Positions 15,384 through 24,918 of a stretch of 64,000 bases of DNA are shown one piece after another. The stretch comes from Kitasatospora aureofaciens (lineage in GTDB: Bacteria; Actinomycetota; Actinomycetes; Streptomycetales; Streptomycetaceae): positions 341,169 through 405,168 of the forward strand of contig JODU01000012.1 of the NCBI GenBank assembly GCA_000720845.1, in the 5' to 3' direction. Every line of letters starts with the position of its first letter. The stretch's first letter is position 1. Made by a program: the position numbers and the translations under genes. Below the pieces are notes generated by a model. The model was given only the letters and a program-made list of their open reading frames with translations. It made no database searches and was not told the DNA's origin.

Positions 15384-16583
15384 GTGCGCACCCGACTTCT
15401 CCGATTACTGCGCCGACCCTGGACCGCCGCGGTGGCAGCCGTGGCGCTGGTGGTGTCGGTCCTGGTGGCCATGCCCGCGAGCGGTGCGGCGGCGGCCGCC
15501 TGCCGGGTCGACTACACCGTCGACGCGTGGGCGGGCGGCCACACCGCCCGGGTGCGGGTCACCAACCTGGGTCCCGCGGTGAACGACTGGCGTCTGACCT
15601 GGACCTACACCGGCGACCAGCAGGTGACGTCGGCGTGGAACGCGACCGTCACCCAGAGCGGCGCGTCCGTCGTCGCCGTCGACGCGGGCTGGAACGGCGC
15701 GCTGTCCACCGGCGGCACCGCCGAGTTCGGCGTGCAGGGGACCTGGCGGTCCGCCGACCCCGTGCCGGACGACTTCGCGCTCAACGGCTCCTCCTGCGGC
15801 GGTGACGGCGGCACCCCGCCCACGACGCCGCCGACCACCGCTCCTGCGACCACACCGCCGACCACGCCTCCCGCCACCACTCCGCCGCCCTCCGCCGAGT
15901 GCGGTGACGCCGTGATCTGCTCGGGCTTCGAGGACCAGACCGGCCCCGAGCCGGCCGGCGACTGGCGGTTCACCGCCCCCGACTGCCAGGGCACGGGCAC
16001 GGTCGCCGTCGACTCGGCGGTGGCACACGGGGGCGGCAGGTCGCTGCGGGTGGACGGCCGGGCCGGCTACTGCAACCACGCCTTCGTCGCCCATGCCGCG
16101 GATCTGTCGTCGGTCGGCCCCGTGCTGTACGCCCGCATGTGGGTCCGGCACACCACCGCGCTGCCCACCTCGCACGTCACCTTCGTGTCGATGCCGGACT
16201 CGGCGCAGAGCGGCCGGACGCTCCGCGTGGGCGGCCAGAACGGCGCGCTGCAATGGAACCGGGAGAGCGACGACGCCACCTTGCCCGCGCAGAGCCCGGC
16301 CGGGGTCGCGCTGAGCAGGCCGCTGCCGACGGACGGCTGGCAGTGCCTGCGGTTCGCGGTCGACACCTCGGCCGGCCACCTGGACACCTGGCTCGGCGAG
16401 GAGCAGGTCCCCGGCCTGCACGCCGACGGGGTGCCGACGCAGGACGTCGACCAGCAGTGGCTCGCCCGCGGTACCGCACCCCGGCCGACTGCACTGCGGC
16501 TGGGCTGGGAGAGCTACGCGACGGGCGACGACACCCTCTGGTTCGACGACGTGGCCGTGGGCTCCGCGCCGATCGGCTGCTGA
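15384..16583 (+). CDS. Secreted CBM2 cellulose-binding protein with uncharacterised C-terminal domain
   Basis: 399 aa. Signal peptide with RRPWTAAVAAVALVVSVLVA, cleavage near ASGAAAA. Residues about 38-140 form a family 2 carbohydrate-binding module with spaced tryptophans (WAGGH, WRLTWTYTGD, SAWNATV, GWNGALSTGG) and the bracketing cysteines (ACRVDY and GSSC). A Thr/Pro linker of about 30 residues follows, then a 220-residue domain that looks like a beta-sandwich (CSGFEDQTG, SLRVDGRAGYC, WFDDVAVG), with no glycosidase motif I recognise. GTG at 15384 has TGGAGG upstream. The CebR box in front implies induction by cello-oligosaccharides. It may bind or lyse polysaccharide; enzymatic activity is unproven. 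Confidence 0.88.
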   Translation: MRTRLLRLLRRPWTAAVAAVALVVSVLVAMPASGAAAAACRVDYTVDAWAGGHTARVRVTNLGPAVNDWRLTWTYTGDQQVTSAWNATVTQSGASVVAVDAGWNGALSTGGTAEFGVQGTWRSADPVPDDFALNGSSCGGDGGTPPTTPPTTAPATTPPTTPPATTPPPSAECGDAVICSGFEDQTGPEPAGDWRFTAPDCQGTGTVAVDSAVAHGGGRSLRVDGRAGYCNHAFVAHAADLSSVGPVLYARMWVRHTTALPTSHVTFVSMPDSAQSGRTLRVGGQNGALQWNRESDDATLPAQSPAGVALSRPLPTDGWQCLRFAVDTSAGHLDTWLGEEQVPGLHADGVPTQDVDQQWLARGTAPRPTALRLGWESYATGDDTLWFDDVAVGSAPIGC

Positions 16584-16585
16584 CC

Positions 16586-16603
16586 GCCGGCGTCGACGCC
16601 GGC
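16586..16603. terminator. 18-bp perfect palindrome between convergent genes
   Basis: GCCGGCGTCGACGCCGGC starts three bases after the stop of the cellulose-binding gene, between it and the leftward response regulator. It is a probable terminator stem. The rest of the gap to 16774 is GC-rich with no gene. Confidence 0.5.
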
Positions 16604-16774
16604 CCGGGCCGCCCGCGGGCCCACCGCTCCGGGCACGCCGGCGGCCCGCCGCTCGGCCGGCTGCGCCGCACCGCTCGCCCCATCGGGCGGTGCGGCGGTG
16701 CGGCGGAACGGCGCCGAGGGCCCGAGAGCCGCGCGGGCGCCGCGACGGGACACAGCCCTGCGCGGAGCCGCGGC

Positions 16775-17434
16775 TCAGGGCTCGATGAGCCCCGCGCGGA
16801 TCGCGTACCGGGTGAGTTCCAGGCGGTCGCGCACGCCCAGCTTCTGGAGGAGGTTGGCCCGGTGGCGTTCGACGGTCTTGGCGCTGATGAACAGCAGCTC
16901 GCCGATCTCCTTGGAGGTGTGGCCCTCGGCGACGAGCTTGAGGATCTCCTCCTCGCGCTCGGTGATCGGCCGCTCGGGCAGGCCGCCGCCGCCCTGCACG
17001 CGGTCCAGGTAGGAGCGGACGAGGGCCCGCTCGGCACCGGGGTAGATGAAGGGCTCGTCGCGTACGGCGGCCCGGCACGCCTCGACCAGGTCGCGGTCGG
17101 CGACGGACTTGAGGACGTATCCGCAGGCGCCCGCCTTGAGCGCCTCGAAGAAGTACTGCTCGTTGTCGTACATGGTCAGGATCAGGATGCGCAGCTCGGG
17201 CATGCGGCGGGAGAGTTCGCGGGCCGCCTGGAGGCCGGTCATGCGGGGCATGGCGACGTCCAGGACGGCCAGGTCGACCTCGGTGGCCCGCGCGGCCGCG
17301 ACGGCTTCGGCACCGTCACCGGCCTCGGCGACCACCGTCAGATCGGGTTCGCCGTCCAGGATGAGGCGGACTCCGCGGCGTACGAGGGTGTGGTCGTCGG
17401 CGAGCAGGACGCGGATCGGGGGCCGTGCGGACAT
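16775..17434 (-). CDS. NarL/LuxR-type response regulator
   Basis: 219 aa. The receiver domain has DDHTLVRRGV, phospho-acceptor Asp in LAVLDVAMPRMTG, conserved Thr/Lys region (LTMYDNE and LKSVA). A C-terminal LuxR-type helix-turn-helix follows (LPERPITEREEEILKLVAEG, EIGELLFISAKTVERHRANL). The ATG at 17434 overlaps the stop of the sensor kinase by one base, so they are translationally coupled. Target genes are unknown; divergent neighbours are the cation-antiporter pair. Confidence 0.92.
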   Translation of the reverse strand: MSARPPIRVLLADDHTLVRRGVRLILDGEPDLTVVAEAGDGAEAVAAARATEVDLAVLDVAMPRMTGLQAARELSRRMPELRILILTMYDNEQYFFEALKAGACGYVLKSVADRDLVEACRAAVRDEPFIYPGAERALVRSYLDRVQGGGGLPERPITEREEEILKLVAEGHTSKEIGELLFISAKTVERHRANLLQKLGVRDRLELTRYAIRAGLIEP

Positions 17435-18516
17435 CAGGGGCTGTCTCCGGTTCGGTCTGCGGAACGGTCCCCGGGCGGCGCGGGGACGCGCAGGCGTACG
17501 TCGGTGCCCCCTCCGGGGGCGGGTTCGAAGTGGATCTCGGCTCCTATCAGCAGGGCCCGCTCCCGCATCCCGCGGATACCGGCGCCCTCGACGCCCGTGC
17601 CGAGGCCGGTGCCGTCGTCGCGGACGAGCAGTTCGACACCGCCGCCCTCGGACGGCGGCAGCGGGCGCAGCGTGAGCGCGGCTCGGGCGGCGGAGGCGTG
17701 GCGGGCGGTGTTGGTGAGACCTTCCTGGGCGACCCGGTAGAGCACGAGCTCGGCCTCCGGGGCGAGCGGGGGCAGGTCGCCGGGGATCTGGTGCTGGACG
17801 GTCAGCCCGTGGTGCGTGAACTCGGCGGCGAGCGAGCGCAGGGCGCTGGCCAGGCCGAGTTCCTCCAGGACGCCGGGGCGCAGACGGCGCGCGATGCGGC
17901 GGATCTCGTCGAGCCCGGCCCGGGTGGCCTCCTGAGCCAGGGTCACCTCGTCGCGCAGTTCCCCGGGGACGCGGTCGGCGACGCGCTTGAGCTGGAGGAG
18001 GACGGCGGTGAGGGTCTGTCCGACCTCGTCGTGGAGCTCGCGGGCGATGCGGTGCCGTTCGCGTTCCTGGGCCTGGAGCGCCCGTCCGGCGCCGGCGGCG
18101 CGTTCGGCCTGGAGGCGGTCCAGCATCGTGTTGTACGTCGCGATGAGCTGTGCCGCCTCGGCCGGTCCGGAGACCTCGGGCCGGGTCCCGGGCACCAACA
18201 GGTCGGCGGTGGACATGGCCCGGCCCAGCCGGTGCAGCGGGGTGAGTCCGATACGCAGGACGACCGCGTTGCCGGCCAGCAGTGCCGCGAGGCCCGCCAG
18301 CAGGACGAGGGCCTCCCCGGCCAGCACGGGCGTCGACACGGTGACCGGTCCCAGCAGCAGTGCGGTGGCGACGACCAGACCGGCGGCGTTGAGCGAGAAG
18401 ATCCGCCAGAACAGCGACACGTTCCTCTTCCCGCTCCTCCCGGCCTGCTCGCACGACGCCCCCTCGGTCAGCTTCGCCGACCGCGACCGGCTGCGTATAT
18501 CCGTCACGACACCCAT
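17434..18516 (-). CDS. Membrane histidine kinase (HisKA_3/NarX family)
   Basis: 360 aa. Two hydrophobic segments near residues 35-85 (FSLNAAGLVVATALLLGPV and GEALVLLAGLAALLAG) leave almost no extracytoplasmic loop, so sensing may occur in the membrane. A HAMP region (RIGLTPLHRLGRAMS) precedes the dimerisation helix with phospho-accepting His in RHRIARELHDEVGQTL. The ATPase has DDGTGLG and GIRGMRERA. I start at ATG 18516 (MGVVTDIRSRS); the open frame extends to 18630 without support. It pairs with the regulator at 16775-17434. Confidence 0.9.
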   Translation of the reverse strand: MGVVTDIRSRSRSAKLTEGASCEQAGRSGKRNVSLFWRIFSLNAAGLVVATALLLGPVTVSTPVLAGEALVLLAGLAALLAGNAVVLRIGLTPLHRLGRAMSTADLLVPGTRPEVSGPAEAAQLIATYNTMLDRLQAERAAGAGRALQAQERERHRIARELHDEVGQTLTAVLLQLKRVADRVPGELRDEVTLAQEATRAGLDEIRRIARRLRPGVLEELGLASALRSLAAEFTHHGLTVQHQIPGDLPPLAPEAELVLYRVAQEGLTNTARHASAARAALTLRPLPPSEGGGVELLVRDDGTGLGTGVEGAGIRGMRERALLIGAEIHFEPAPGGGTDVRLRVPAPPGDRSADRTGDSP

Positions 18517-18630
18517 ATCGCCACCGTACGTGCGGATGGCAGCATGGCGAGGTCGCGAGCACGTCACCCACGTGCGCAAACGCAGCGAACAGTCACGGCA
18601 GGCAACGCAGGACGAATGAGGGGAAAGCAC

Positions 18631-19116
18631 GTGTCAGCTCCACGCCTGAGGGCGACGCCGCTCCCGGGTATCGGGGTCCAGTACGACCTGGTGACCCGCG
18701 AGCACCGCCACCTGTCGGTGGTGGCCCACCGCGACGGCGCCCGCACGGTGAACGTGTACCGGTCCGACGACCCCGATTCCTGTGCCCACTCGCTGCGGCT
18801 GTCCGGCCCCGAGGCGGGCGCGCTGATCGACGCGCTGAAGCCCTCCCACCACAGCGCGAGCCTGCTCTACACCACCGATCTCGGGCTGGTCGCCGAGCGG
18901 GTCGAGGTGGCCGCCACCTCCCGCTGGAACGGGCGGCTGCTGGGCGACACCCGGATGCGGACCGACACGGGGGCCTCGATCGTGGCGGTGCTGCGGCGGG
19001 CCGAGGCGATCCCCTCGCCGGCACCGGACTTCCGGCTCGTGGGTGGTGACACCTTGATCGTCATCGGCACCCGTGAGGGCGTCGACGCCGCCGCGGCGAT
19101 ACTCGGGCAGGAGTGA
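18631..19116 (+). CDS. RCK_C-domain regulatory subunit of cation:proton antiporter (KhtT-like)
   Basis: 161 aa. The N-terminal half (GIGVQYDLVTREHRHLSVVAHRDG) and C-terminal RCK_C (TrkA-C) domain (TRMRTDTGASIVAVLRR and LVGGDTLIVIGT) match KhtT, the ligand-binding gate of Kef/KhtU-type K+/H+ antiporters. GAGGGG lies eight bases before GTG 18631; an ATG at 18616 is possible. The next gene begins four bases after its stop and encodes the transporter. Confidence 0.85.
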   Translation: MSAPRLRATPLPGIGVQYDLVTREHRHLSVVAHRDGARTVNVYRSDDPDSCAHSLRLSGPEAGALIDALKPSHHSASLLYTTDLGLVAERVEVAATSRWNGRLLGDTRMRTDTGASIVAVLRRAEAIPSPAPDFRLVGGDTLIVIGTREGVDAAAAILGQE

Positions 19117-19120
19117 GCCG

Positions 19121-20353
19121 GTGCACTCCGCGGTTCTGCTGATCGAGTTCGGTTCCATCATCCTGGGGCTCGGGCTCCTCGGCCGGTTCGCCGGCCGTTA
19201 CCGCCTCTCCCCCATCCCGCTGTACCTGCTGGCCGGTCTGGCCTTCGGCGAGGGCGGCCTGCTCCCGCTCGGCGCGAGCGAGGAGTTCGTCGCGACCGGT
19301 GCCGAGATCGGTGTCATCCTCCTGCTGCTGATGCTGGGCCTGGAGTACACGGCCAGCGACCTGGTCACCAACCTCAAGTCCCACTATCCGGCCGGCCTCG
19401 TCGACTGCGCGCTCAACGCCGTGCCGGGCGCGGTGGCCGCCCTGCTGATGGGCTGGGGTCCGGTGGCCGCCGTGGTCCTGGCCGGCGTGACGTGGATCTC
19501 GTCGTCCGGGGTGATCGCCAAGGTCCTCGGCGACCTGGGCCGGGTCGGCAACCGCGAGACGCCGGTGATCCTGAGCGTGCTGGTCCTGGAGGACCTGGCG
19601 ATGGCGGTCTACCTGCCGATCGTCACCGCCCTGGTCGCCGGTGCGGGTCTGATGACCGGGAGCATCACGCTGGCGGTCGCGCTCGCCGCGGCGGGCCTGG
19701 TGCTGTTCGTGGCGGTGCGCTACGGCCGGCTCATCTCCCGTTTCGTGTCCAGCGACGACCCCGAGAAGCTCCTCCTGGTTGTGCTGGGTCTGACCATCCT
19801 CGTCGCCGGTGTCGCGCAGCAGCTCCAGGTCTCGGCCGCGGTGGGCGCCTTCCTGGTGGGCATCGCGCTGTCCGGGGAGGTCGCGGAGGGCGCGCACACG
19901 CTGCTGAGCCCGCTGCGGGATCTGTTCGCGGCGGTCTTCTTCGTCTTCTTCGGCCTGCACACGGACCCGGCCAGCATTCCGCCGGTCCTGCTGCCCGCGC
20001 TGGCGCTGGCGCTGCTGACCGCCGTGACGAAGATCGCCACCGGGTACTGGGCGGCGCGGCGGGCCGGAATCTCCGTCAAGGGCCGCTGGCGGACGGGCGG
20101 CGCGCTGGTGGCCCGCGGCGAGTTCTCCATCGTCATCGCGGGCCTCGCGGTCTCGGCCGGCATCGAGCCGTCGCTGGGCCCGCTGGCCACGGCGTACGTC
20201 CTCATCCTGGTCGTCCTCGGCCCCCTCACCGCGCGCTTCACCGAGCCGCTGGCGATGCGCCTCTTCCGGCGCCGCGACAACCCCGACCGGCCCGGCACCC
20301 CCGCCCAGGAGGCGCCCCGGGCGACGGAGGCGGAGGCATCGGTCGGCGACTGA
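19121..20353 (+). CDS. CPA2-family potassium/proton antiporter (KhtU-like)
   Basis: 410 aa, an integral membrane protein with about 12 hydrophobic segments. Family motifs include IPLYLLAGLAFGEGG, LLLLMLGLEYTASDL, LEDLAMAVYLPIV and AAVGAFLVGIALSG. A polar tail ends the protein. GTG at 19121 has GGAG, which overlaps the stop region of the RCK_C gene, so the pair is coupled. By analogy with KhtTU it would expel K+ in exchange for protons under alkaline or electrophile stress. Ion specificity is inferred. Confidence 0.88.
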   Translation: MHSAVLLIEFGSIILGLGLLGRFAGRYRLSPIPLYLLAGLAFGEGGLLPLGASEEFVATGAEIGVILLLLMLGLEYTASDLVTNLKSHYPAGLVDCALNAVPGAVAALLMGWGPVAAVVLAGVTWISSSGVIAKVLGDLGRVGNRETPVILSVLVLEDLAMAVYLPIVTALVAGAGLMTGSITLAVALAAAGLVLFVAVRYGRLISRFVSSDDPEKLLLVVLGLTILVAGVAQQLQVSAAVGAFLVGIALSGEVAEGAHTLLSPLRDLFAAVFFVFFGLHTDPASIPPVLLPALALALLTAVTKIATGYWAARRAGISVKGRWRTGGALVARGEFSIVIAGLAVSAGIEPSLGPLATAYVLILVVLGPLTARFTEPLAMRLFRRRDNPDRPGTPAQEAPRATEAEASVGD

Positions 20354-20388
20354 CCCCCGTCCCGGTCACGGCCACGGCCACGGCACGA

Positions 20389-20410
20389 CCCCGGCGCGCA
20401 GGTGCCGGGG
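20389..20410 (+). terminator. Terminator after the antiporter gene
   Basis: CCCCGGC and its complement GCCGGGG enclose an eight-base loop, 35 bp beyond the stop. The rest of the gap to 20595 is GC-rich and contains no convincing gene. Confidence 0.6.
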
Positions 20411-20595
20411 TCGTCGCGCACGGGGACCGGGCCGGGACCAGGCGTGGCCTGGCCTGGCCCGGCCAGGACGGAGCCCTCGGCGGAGCGCGGCCCGGCCCCC
20501 GCGTCCGCGCCCCGGGGGCCGTGGCCCCGGGGCCGCGGCGCCGGGTGTGAGCCCGGCCCTGGTCAGTGGGGGTGCCGCCTGGCAGGATCGCCCCC

Positions 20596-21591
20596 ATGTC
20601 CACGCTGCTCTCCCGTATCGGCAGGCGCCGGGCCGTCCAGGGCGCGGTCGCCGGTGCCGTCGTGCTCGGGCTGCTGCTGTGGTGGCTGCTGCCGCTGGGC
20701 GAGAAGCCGCCGAGCGGGACGATCACGTTCAGCACGGGCACCCGCGCGGGCGTCTACCAGAAGTACGGCGAGCTGCTGCGCACCGAGCTGCGCAAGGACA
20801 TGCCGGGCCTGGACGTACGGCTGACGACCAGCGCGGGCTCGCAGGAGAACGTCGAGCGGGTGGCGACCGGGGAGGCCGACTTCACCATCGCCGCCGCCGA
20901 CGCCGTCGAGACGTACAAGCTGGCCGGCAGTCCGGGAGCCGAGAAGCTGCGCGGGGTCACCCGGCTCTACGACGACTACGTGCAGCTCGTCGTGCCGGTC
21001 GACTCGGACATCCAGTCGGTGTCCGACCTGCGTGGCAAGCGGGTGGCCATCGGGCTGCCCAACTCGGGGGTGAGGCTGATCGCCACCCGGCTGCTGAAGG
21101 CCGTGGGCATCGACCCGGAGACGGACATCACGCCCCGGGCGGACGGGATCGACACCGGCCCCGGGCGGCTCGGCGACGAGCTGGACGCGTTCTTCTGGTC
21201 CGGCGGGGTGCCGACCGACGGCCTCAGGCAGATAGCGGAGAGCTCCGCCTTCCGGTTCGTACCGATCGACGACGACCTGGTCGCCAAGCTGCACGAGTCG
21301 GGCGGCGCGACCCGCTACTACCGCACCACCAACATGCCGGAGTCCGCCTACCCCACCGTCCAGAACGGCGCGGTGGTGCCGACGATGGCGGTGTCCAACC
21401 TGTTGATGACCCGCGCGGACGTCGATCCCCGGCTCACCGAGTGGCTGACCCGGACCGTGCTCGACAGCCGCGACGGCATCGGCGCGCACGTGCACTCCGC
21501 ACAGCTGGTGGACCTGCGCACCGCGATCTACACCGACCCCCTGGAGCTGCACGAGGGCGCCCGGCGCTACTACCGGTCGGTCAAACCCTAG
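20596..21591 (+). CDS. Orphan TAXI-family solute-binding protein, membrane-anchored
   Basis: 331 aa. The N-terminal hydrophobic helix (GAVAGAVVLGLLLWWLLPLG) looks like an uncleaved anchor. The TAXI binding-protein signature follows (TFSTGTRAGVYQKYGELL, TSAGSQENVERV, EADFTIAAADA). TAXI proteins normally feed TRAP transporters with glutamate or other carboxylates, yet no TRAP membrane subunit is nearby. The stop codon shares bases with the stop of the convergent kinase gene gluK, so they are tightly linked. A role as a sensory partner of the glutamate kinase is inference. Confidence 0.85.
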   Translation: MSTLLSRIGRRRAVQGAVAGAVVLGLLLWWLLPLGEKPPSGTITFSTGTRAGVYQKYGELLRTELRKDMPGLDVRLTTSAGSQENVERVATGEADFTIAAADAVETYKLAGSPGAEKLRGVTRLYDDYVQLVVPVDSDIQSVSDLRGKRVAIGLPNSGVRLIATRLLKAVGIDPETDITPRADGIDTGPGRLGDELDAFFWSGGVPTDGLRQIAESSAFRFVPIDDDLVAKLHESGGATRYYRTTNMPESAYPTVQNGAVVPTMAVSNLLMTRADVDPRLTEWLTRTVLDSRDGIGAHVHSAQLVDLRTAIYTDPLELHEGARRYYRSVKP

Positions 21592-23021
21592 TTACGCGGT
21601 TGCCGGGGCTGCGCGGCCGCCGTCCCGGTCCTGGGCACCGTGACCGTGACCTCCAGCCCGTGCGGCTGGTGGTGGCCGAAGGAAATCGAGCCGTCGCCCG
21701 CCGCGAGCAGCGCCCGGCAGATGGACAGGCCCAGGCCGGAGCCCTTGATGTTCTGGTGCCGGCCGCTGCGCCAGAAACGGTCCCCCACGCGCGCGAGCTC
21801 CTCGTCGGTGAGTCCGGGACCGTTGTCGGTGACGACGACGGAGGCCGCGTCCCCCGTGGAGGAGACCCCGACCCGGACGGTCTCGTCGCGCGGGGTGAAC
21901 TTCACGGCGTTGTCGATGACCGCGTCCAGGGCGCTCGACAGGCTCACCGGGTCGGCCCAGCCCGTGGTCGGCGGGCAGTCGCCGACCAGGCGTACGCCCT
22001 TGGCCTCGGCGGTCGGCGCCCAGGCGGCCACCCGCTCGGCGGCCAGCGCGCCGATGTCGGTGACCTTCAGGTCGGCCTGGCTGTGCTCGGCCAGCGCCAG
22101 GTCGAGCAGGTCGTCCAGGACCCGGGCGAGGCGTTTGCCCTCGGTCTGGACGGAGGCGATCTCCTCGTTGCCCTCGGGCAGTTCCAGGGCGAGCAGCTCG
22201 ATGCGCAGCAGGAGGGCGGCGAGCGGGTTGCGCAGTTGGTGCGAGGCGTCGGCGACGAAGGCGCGCTGCTGCTCCAGCACGTCCTCCACGTGGTCGGCCA
22301 TCTCGTTGAACGACCGGGCCAGGCGTCTTAGCTCGGGCGGCCCCCCGGACGGCGCGACGCGGGACTTGAGCCGGCCGGTGGCGATGTCGTGGGTGGTGGC
22401 GTCGAGCACCCGCACCGGCCGGAGCACCCAGCCGGTCAGCCGCAGCGCGGCGCCGACGGCGAGCAGCATCGCGGCGAACTCCCCGGCGCCGATGACCAGC
22501 CAGCCGCGCAGGGTCCCCGAGCGCATGGAGTCGGTCGGCGACTCGGTGACGACGACCGCGACCACGTCGCCGTCCCGGATCACCGGCGAGGCCACCACGA
22601 GCCTGCCGTCCTGCCACGGCCACACCTGCTCGGGGTCGTGGCTGCGGCGGCTGAGCAGTGCCTCGTCGAAGGAGTCGCGGACCTCTCCGGTCTGCGGCAG
22701 GAACCACGTCGTGGGCGCGTTGGCCATCGGGATGTGGTTGCGGTAGAAGACGCCCGCCTTGATGCCGTAGACCTCGTTGTAGCTGGTCAGCTCGGTCTGC
22801 AGGGTCTCCAGGCGCTCGTCCGTGTCCGTCTGGCGTGAGCCCCCCGTCCCGTCCTCGGTGACGAACTGGGCGAGCGCGGCGAAGCGCGCCGTGTCGTCTA
22901 TGCGGTCGATGACGACCTTCTGCTGCTCGGCGCGGGCGACGCTGACGCCGAGCGGTACGCCGAGCGCGAGCAGTACGGCCGCCATCAGGACGATGAGCAG
23001 CGGGAGCAGGCGTGTGCTCAC
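21588..23021 (-). CDS. gluK: Glutamate-sensing histidine kinase GluK
   Basis: 477 aa. The N-terminal membrane helix (LLPLLIVLMAAVLLALGVPL) is followed by an extracytoplasmic sensor region of about 140 residues and a second helix (GWLVIGAGEFAAMLLAVGAAL). HAMP, HisKA with ADASHQLRNPLAALLLR, and an ATPase (DNAVKFTP, VVTDNGPGLTDEE, GSGLGLSICRALL) complete the protein. Position next to gluR and divergent from gluABCD matches the GluR-GluK system described in S. coelicolor, which senses external glutamate. It begins at GTG nine bases after the gluR stop, so it is co-transcribed. Confidence 0.85.
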   Translation of the reverse strand: MSTRLLPLLIVLMAAVLLALGVPLGVSVARAEQQKVVIDRIDDTARFAALAQFVTEDGTGGSRQTDTDERLETLQTELTSYNEVYGIKAGVFYRNHIPMANAPTTWFLPQTGEVRDSFDEALLSRRSHDPEQVWPWQDGRLVVASPVIRDGDVVAVVVTESPTDSMRSGTLRGWLVIGAGEFAAMLLAVGAALRLTGWVLRPVRVLDATTHDIATGRLKSRVAPSGGPPELRRLARSFNEMADHVEDVLEQQRAFVADASHQLRNPLAALLLRIELLALELPEGNEEIASVQTEGKRLARVLDDLLDLALAEHSQADLKVTDIGALAAERVAAWAPTAEAKGVRLVGDCPPTTGWADPVSLSSALDAVIDNAVKFTPRDETVRVGVSSTGDAASVVVTDNGPGLTDEELARVGDRFWRSGRHQNIKGSGLGLSICRALLAAGDGSISFGHHQPHGLEVTVTVPRTGTAAAQPRQPRN

Positions 23022-23030
23022 CCGGGCCCG

Positions 23031-23717
23031 CTAGGCGGTGGGGGCGACGAGGCGGTAGCCGACGCCGCGGACGGTCTCGATCAGCGCCGGCATGTGCAGC
23101 TTCGAGCGCAGGGAGGCGACGTGCACCTCCAGGGTGCGCCCGGTCCCCTCCCAGCTGGTGCGCCAGACCTCGCTGATGATCTGCTCGCGGCGGAAGACCA
23201 CACCGGGGCGCTGGGCGAGCAGGGCGAGCAGATCGAACTCCTTGCGCGTGAGCTGGACAACCGAACCGTCCACGCTCACCTGGCGTGTCGGCAGCTCGAT
23301 ACGGACCGCGCCGAGGCGGACGACCGTCTCGGTGCTCCCGGTTGCCTCCTCGTGCACGGTCCGCCGGCTGACGGCGTGGATCCGGGCCAGCAGTTCCCCG
23401 GTGTCGTACGGCTTGACCACGTAGTCGTCGGCGCCGAGGTTGAGGCCGTGGATGCGGGAGCGCACGTCGGATCGCGCGGTGACCATGATGACCGGGGTGC
23501 TGGTGCGCTTGCGGATCTTGCCGCAGACCTCGTAGCCGTCCTGGTCGGGCAGGCCCAGGTCGAGCAGGACGACGCCGAAGCCGTCGACCTCGGGGACGAG
23601 CGCCTGGAGCGCCTCCTCGCCGCTGCGCGCGTGGGTGACGTCGAAGCCGTGCCGTGCCAGGATCGCGGACAGGGCGGCGGCCACGTGGTTGTCGTCCTCG
23701 ACGAGCAGCAGTCTCAT
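23031..23717 (-). CDS. gluR: Glutamate response regulator GluR
   Basis: 228 aa, OmpR/PhoB type. The receiver domain begins LLLVEDDNHVAAALSA with phospho-Asp in VVLLDLGLPDQDGYEV, Thr in VTARSD and Lys in YVVKPYDTGE. The winged-helix output domain ends LEVHVASLRSKL, then TVRGVGYRL. AAGGGAG precedes ATG 23717, excluding the upstream extension. It is divergent from gluA, and the shared intergenic region holds two direct repeats 11 bp apart that fit an OmpR-type dimer site. Confidence 0.88.
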   Translation of the reverse strand: MRLLLVEDDNHVAAALSAILARHGFDVTHARSGEEALQALVPEVDGFGVVLLDLGLPDQDGYEVCGKIRKRTSTPVIMVTARSDVRSRIHGLNLGADDYVVKPYDTGELLARIHAVSRRTVHEEATGSTETVVRLGAVRIELPTRQVSVDGSVVQLTRKEFDLLALLAQRPGVVFRREQIISEVWRTSWEGTGRTLEVHVASLRSKLHMPALIETVRGVGYRLVAPTA

Positions 23718-23907
23718 CCGGGCTCCCTTCGGTTCATCGGCCGTACGCTCGGGGCGGGTAGAAATCGGACGGGTCGGGACGGGCACGCGCGCGCGCGTCC
23801 TGTGCAGTGACGCCGATGGAGGGGGACGGAGTCAAGAGTCTTCCGGTCGCGGCCGCTCGAAGTTATCCGGCTGAAATGCGCCCAGCTCACAAGTGCTACG
23901 ACTCGTG

Positions 23908-23949
23908 TCCGATTGCTATCGGATCGTGATGCTCAGATCTCGCTCAGAT
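23908..23949. promoter_or_regulatory. Candidate operator between gluR and gluA (palindrome and direct repeats)
   Basis: TCCGAT and ATCGGA form a perfect inverted repeat around four bases (23908-23923). GCTCAGAT is repeated at 23931-23938 and 23942-23949, start-to-start 11 bp, one helical turn. Tandem repeats of this spacing suit a head-to-tail OmpR-family dimer such as GluR. Assignment to GluR is inference. Confidence 0.55.
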
Positions 23950-24016
23950 GTAGAGACGCGACGTGTCCCGGGTCACTACTGTCCTGCGAAACCCAGGAGG
24001 ACGGAGCCCGAGAGCG

Positions 24017-24793
<777 letters not shown>

Positions 24794-24918
24794 TTTCCCG
24801 GGGCGGCTCCGGCGTCCCACGTCGCCCACCGTGGCGACCCGCCGTCGACGGCCGCGTCTGATCGCCTGATCCTCTGATCGTCCGATCGCAGCTCGATCAC
24901 AGCCAAAGGATGTTCACC

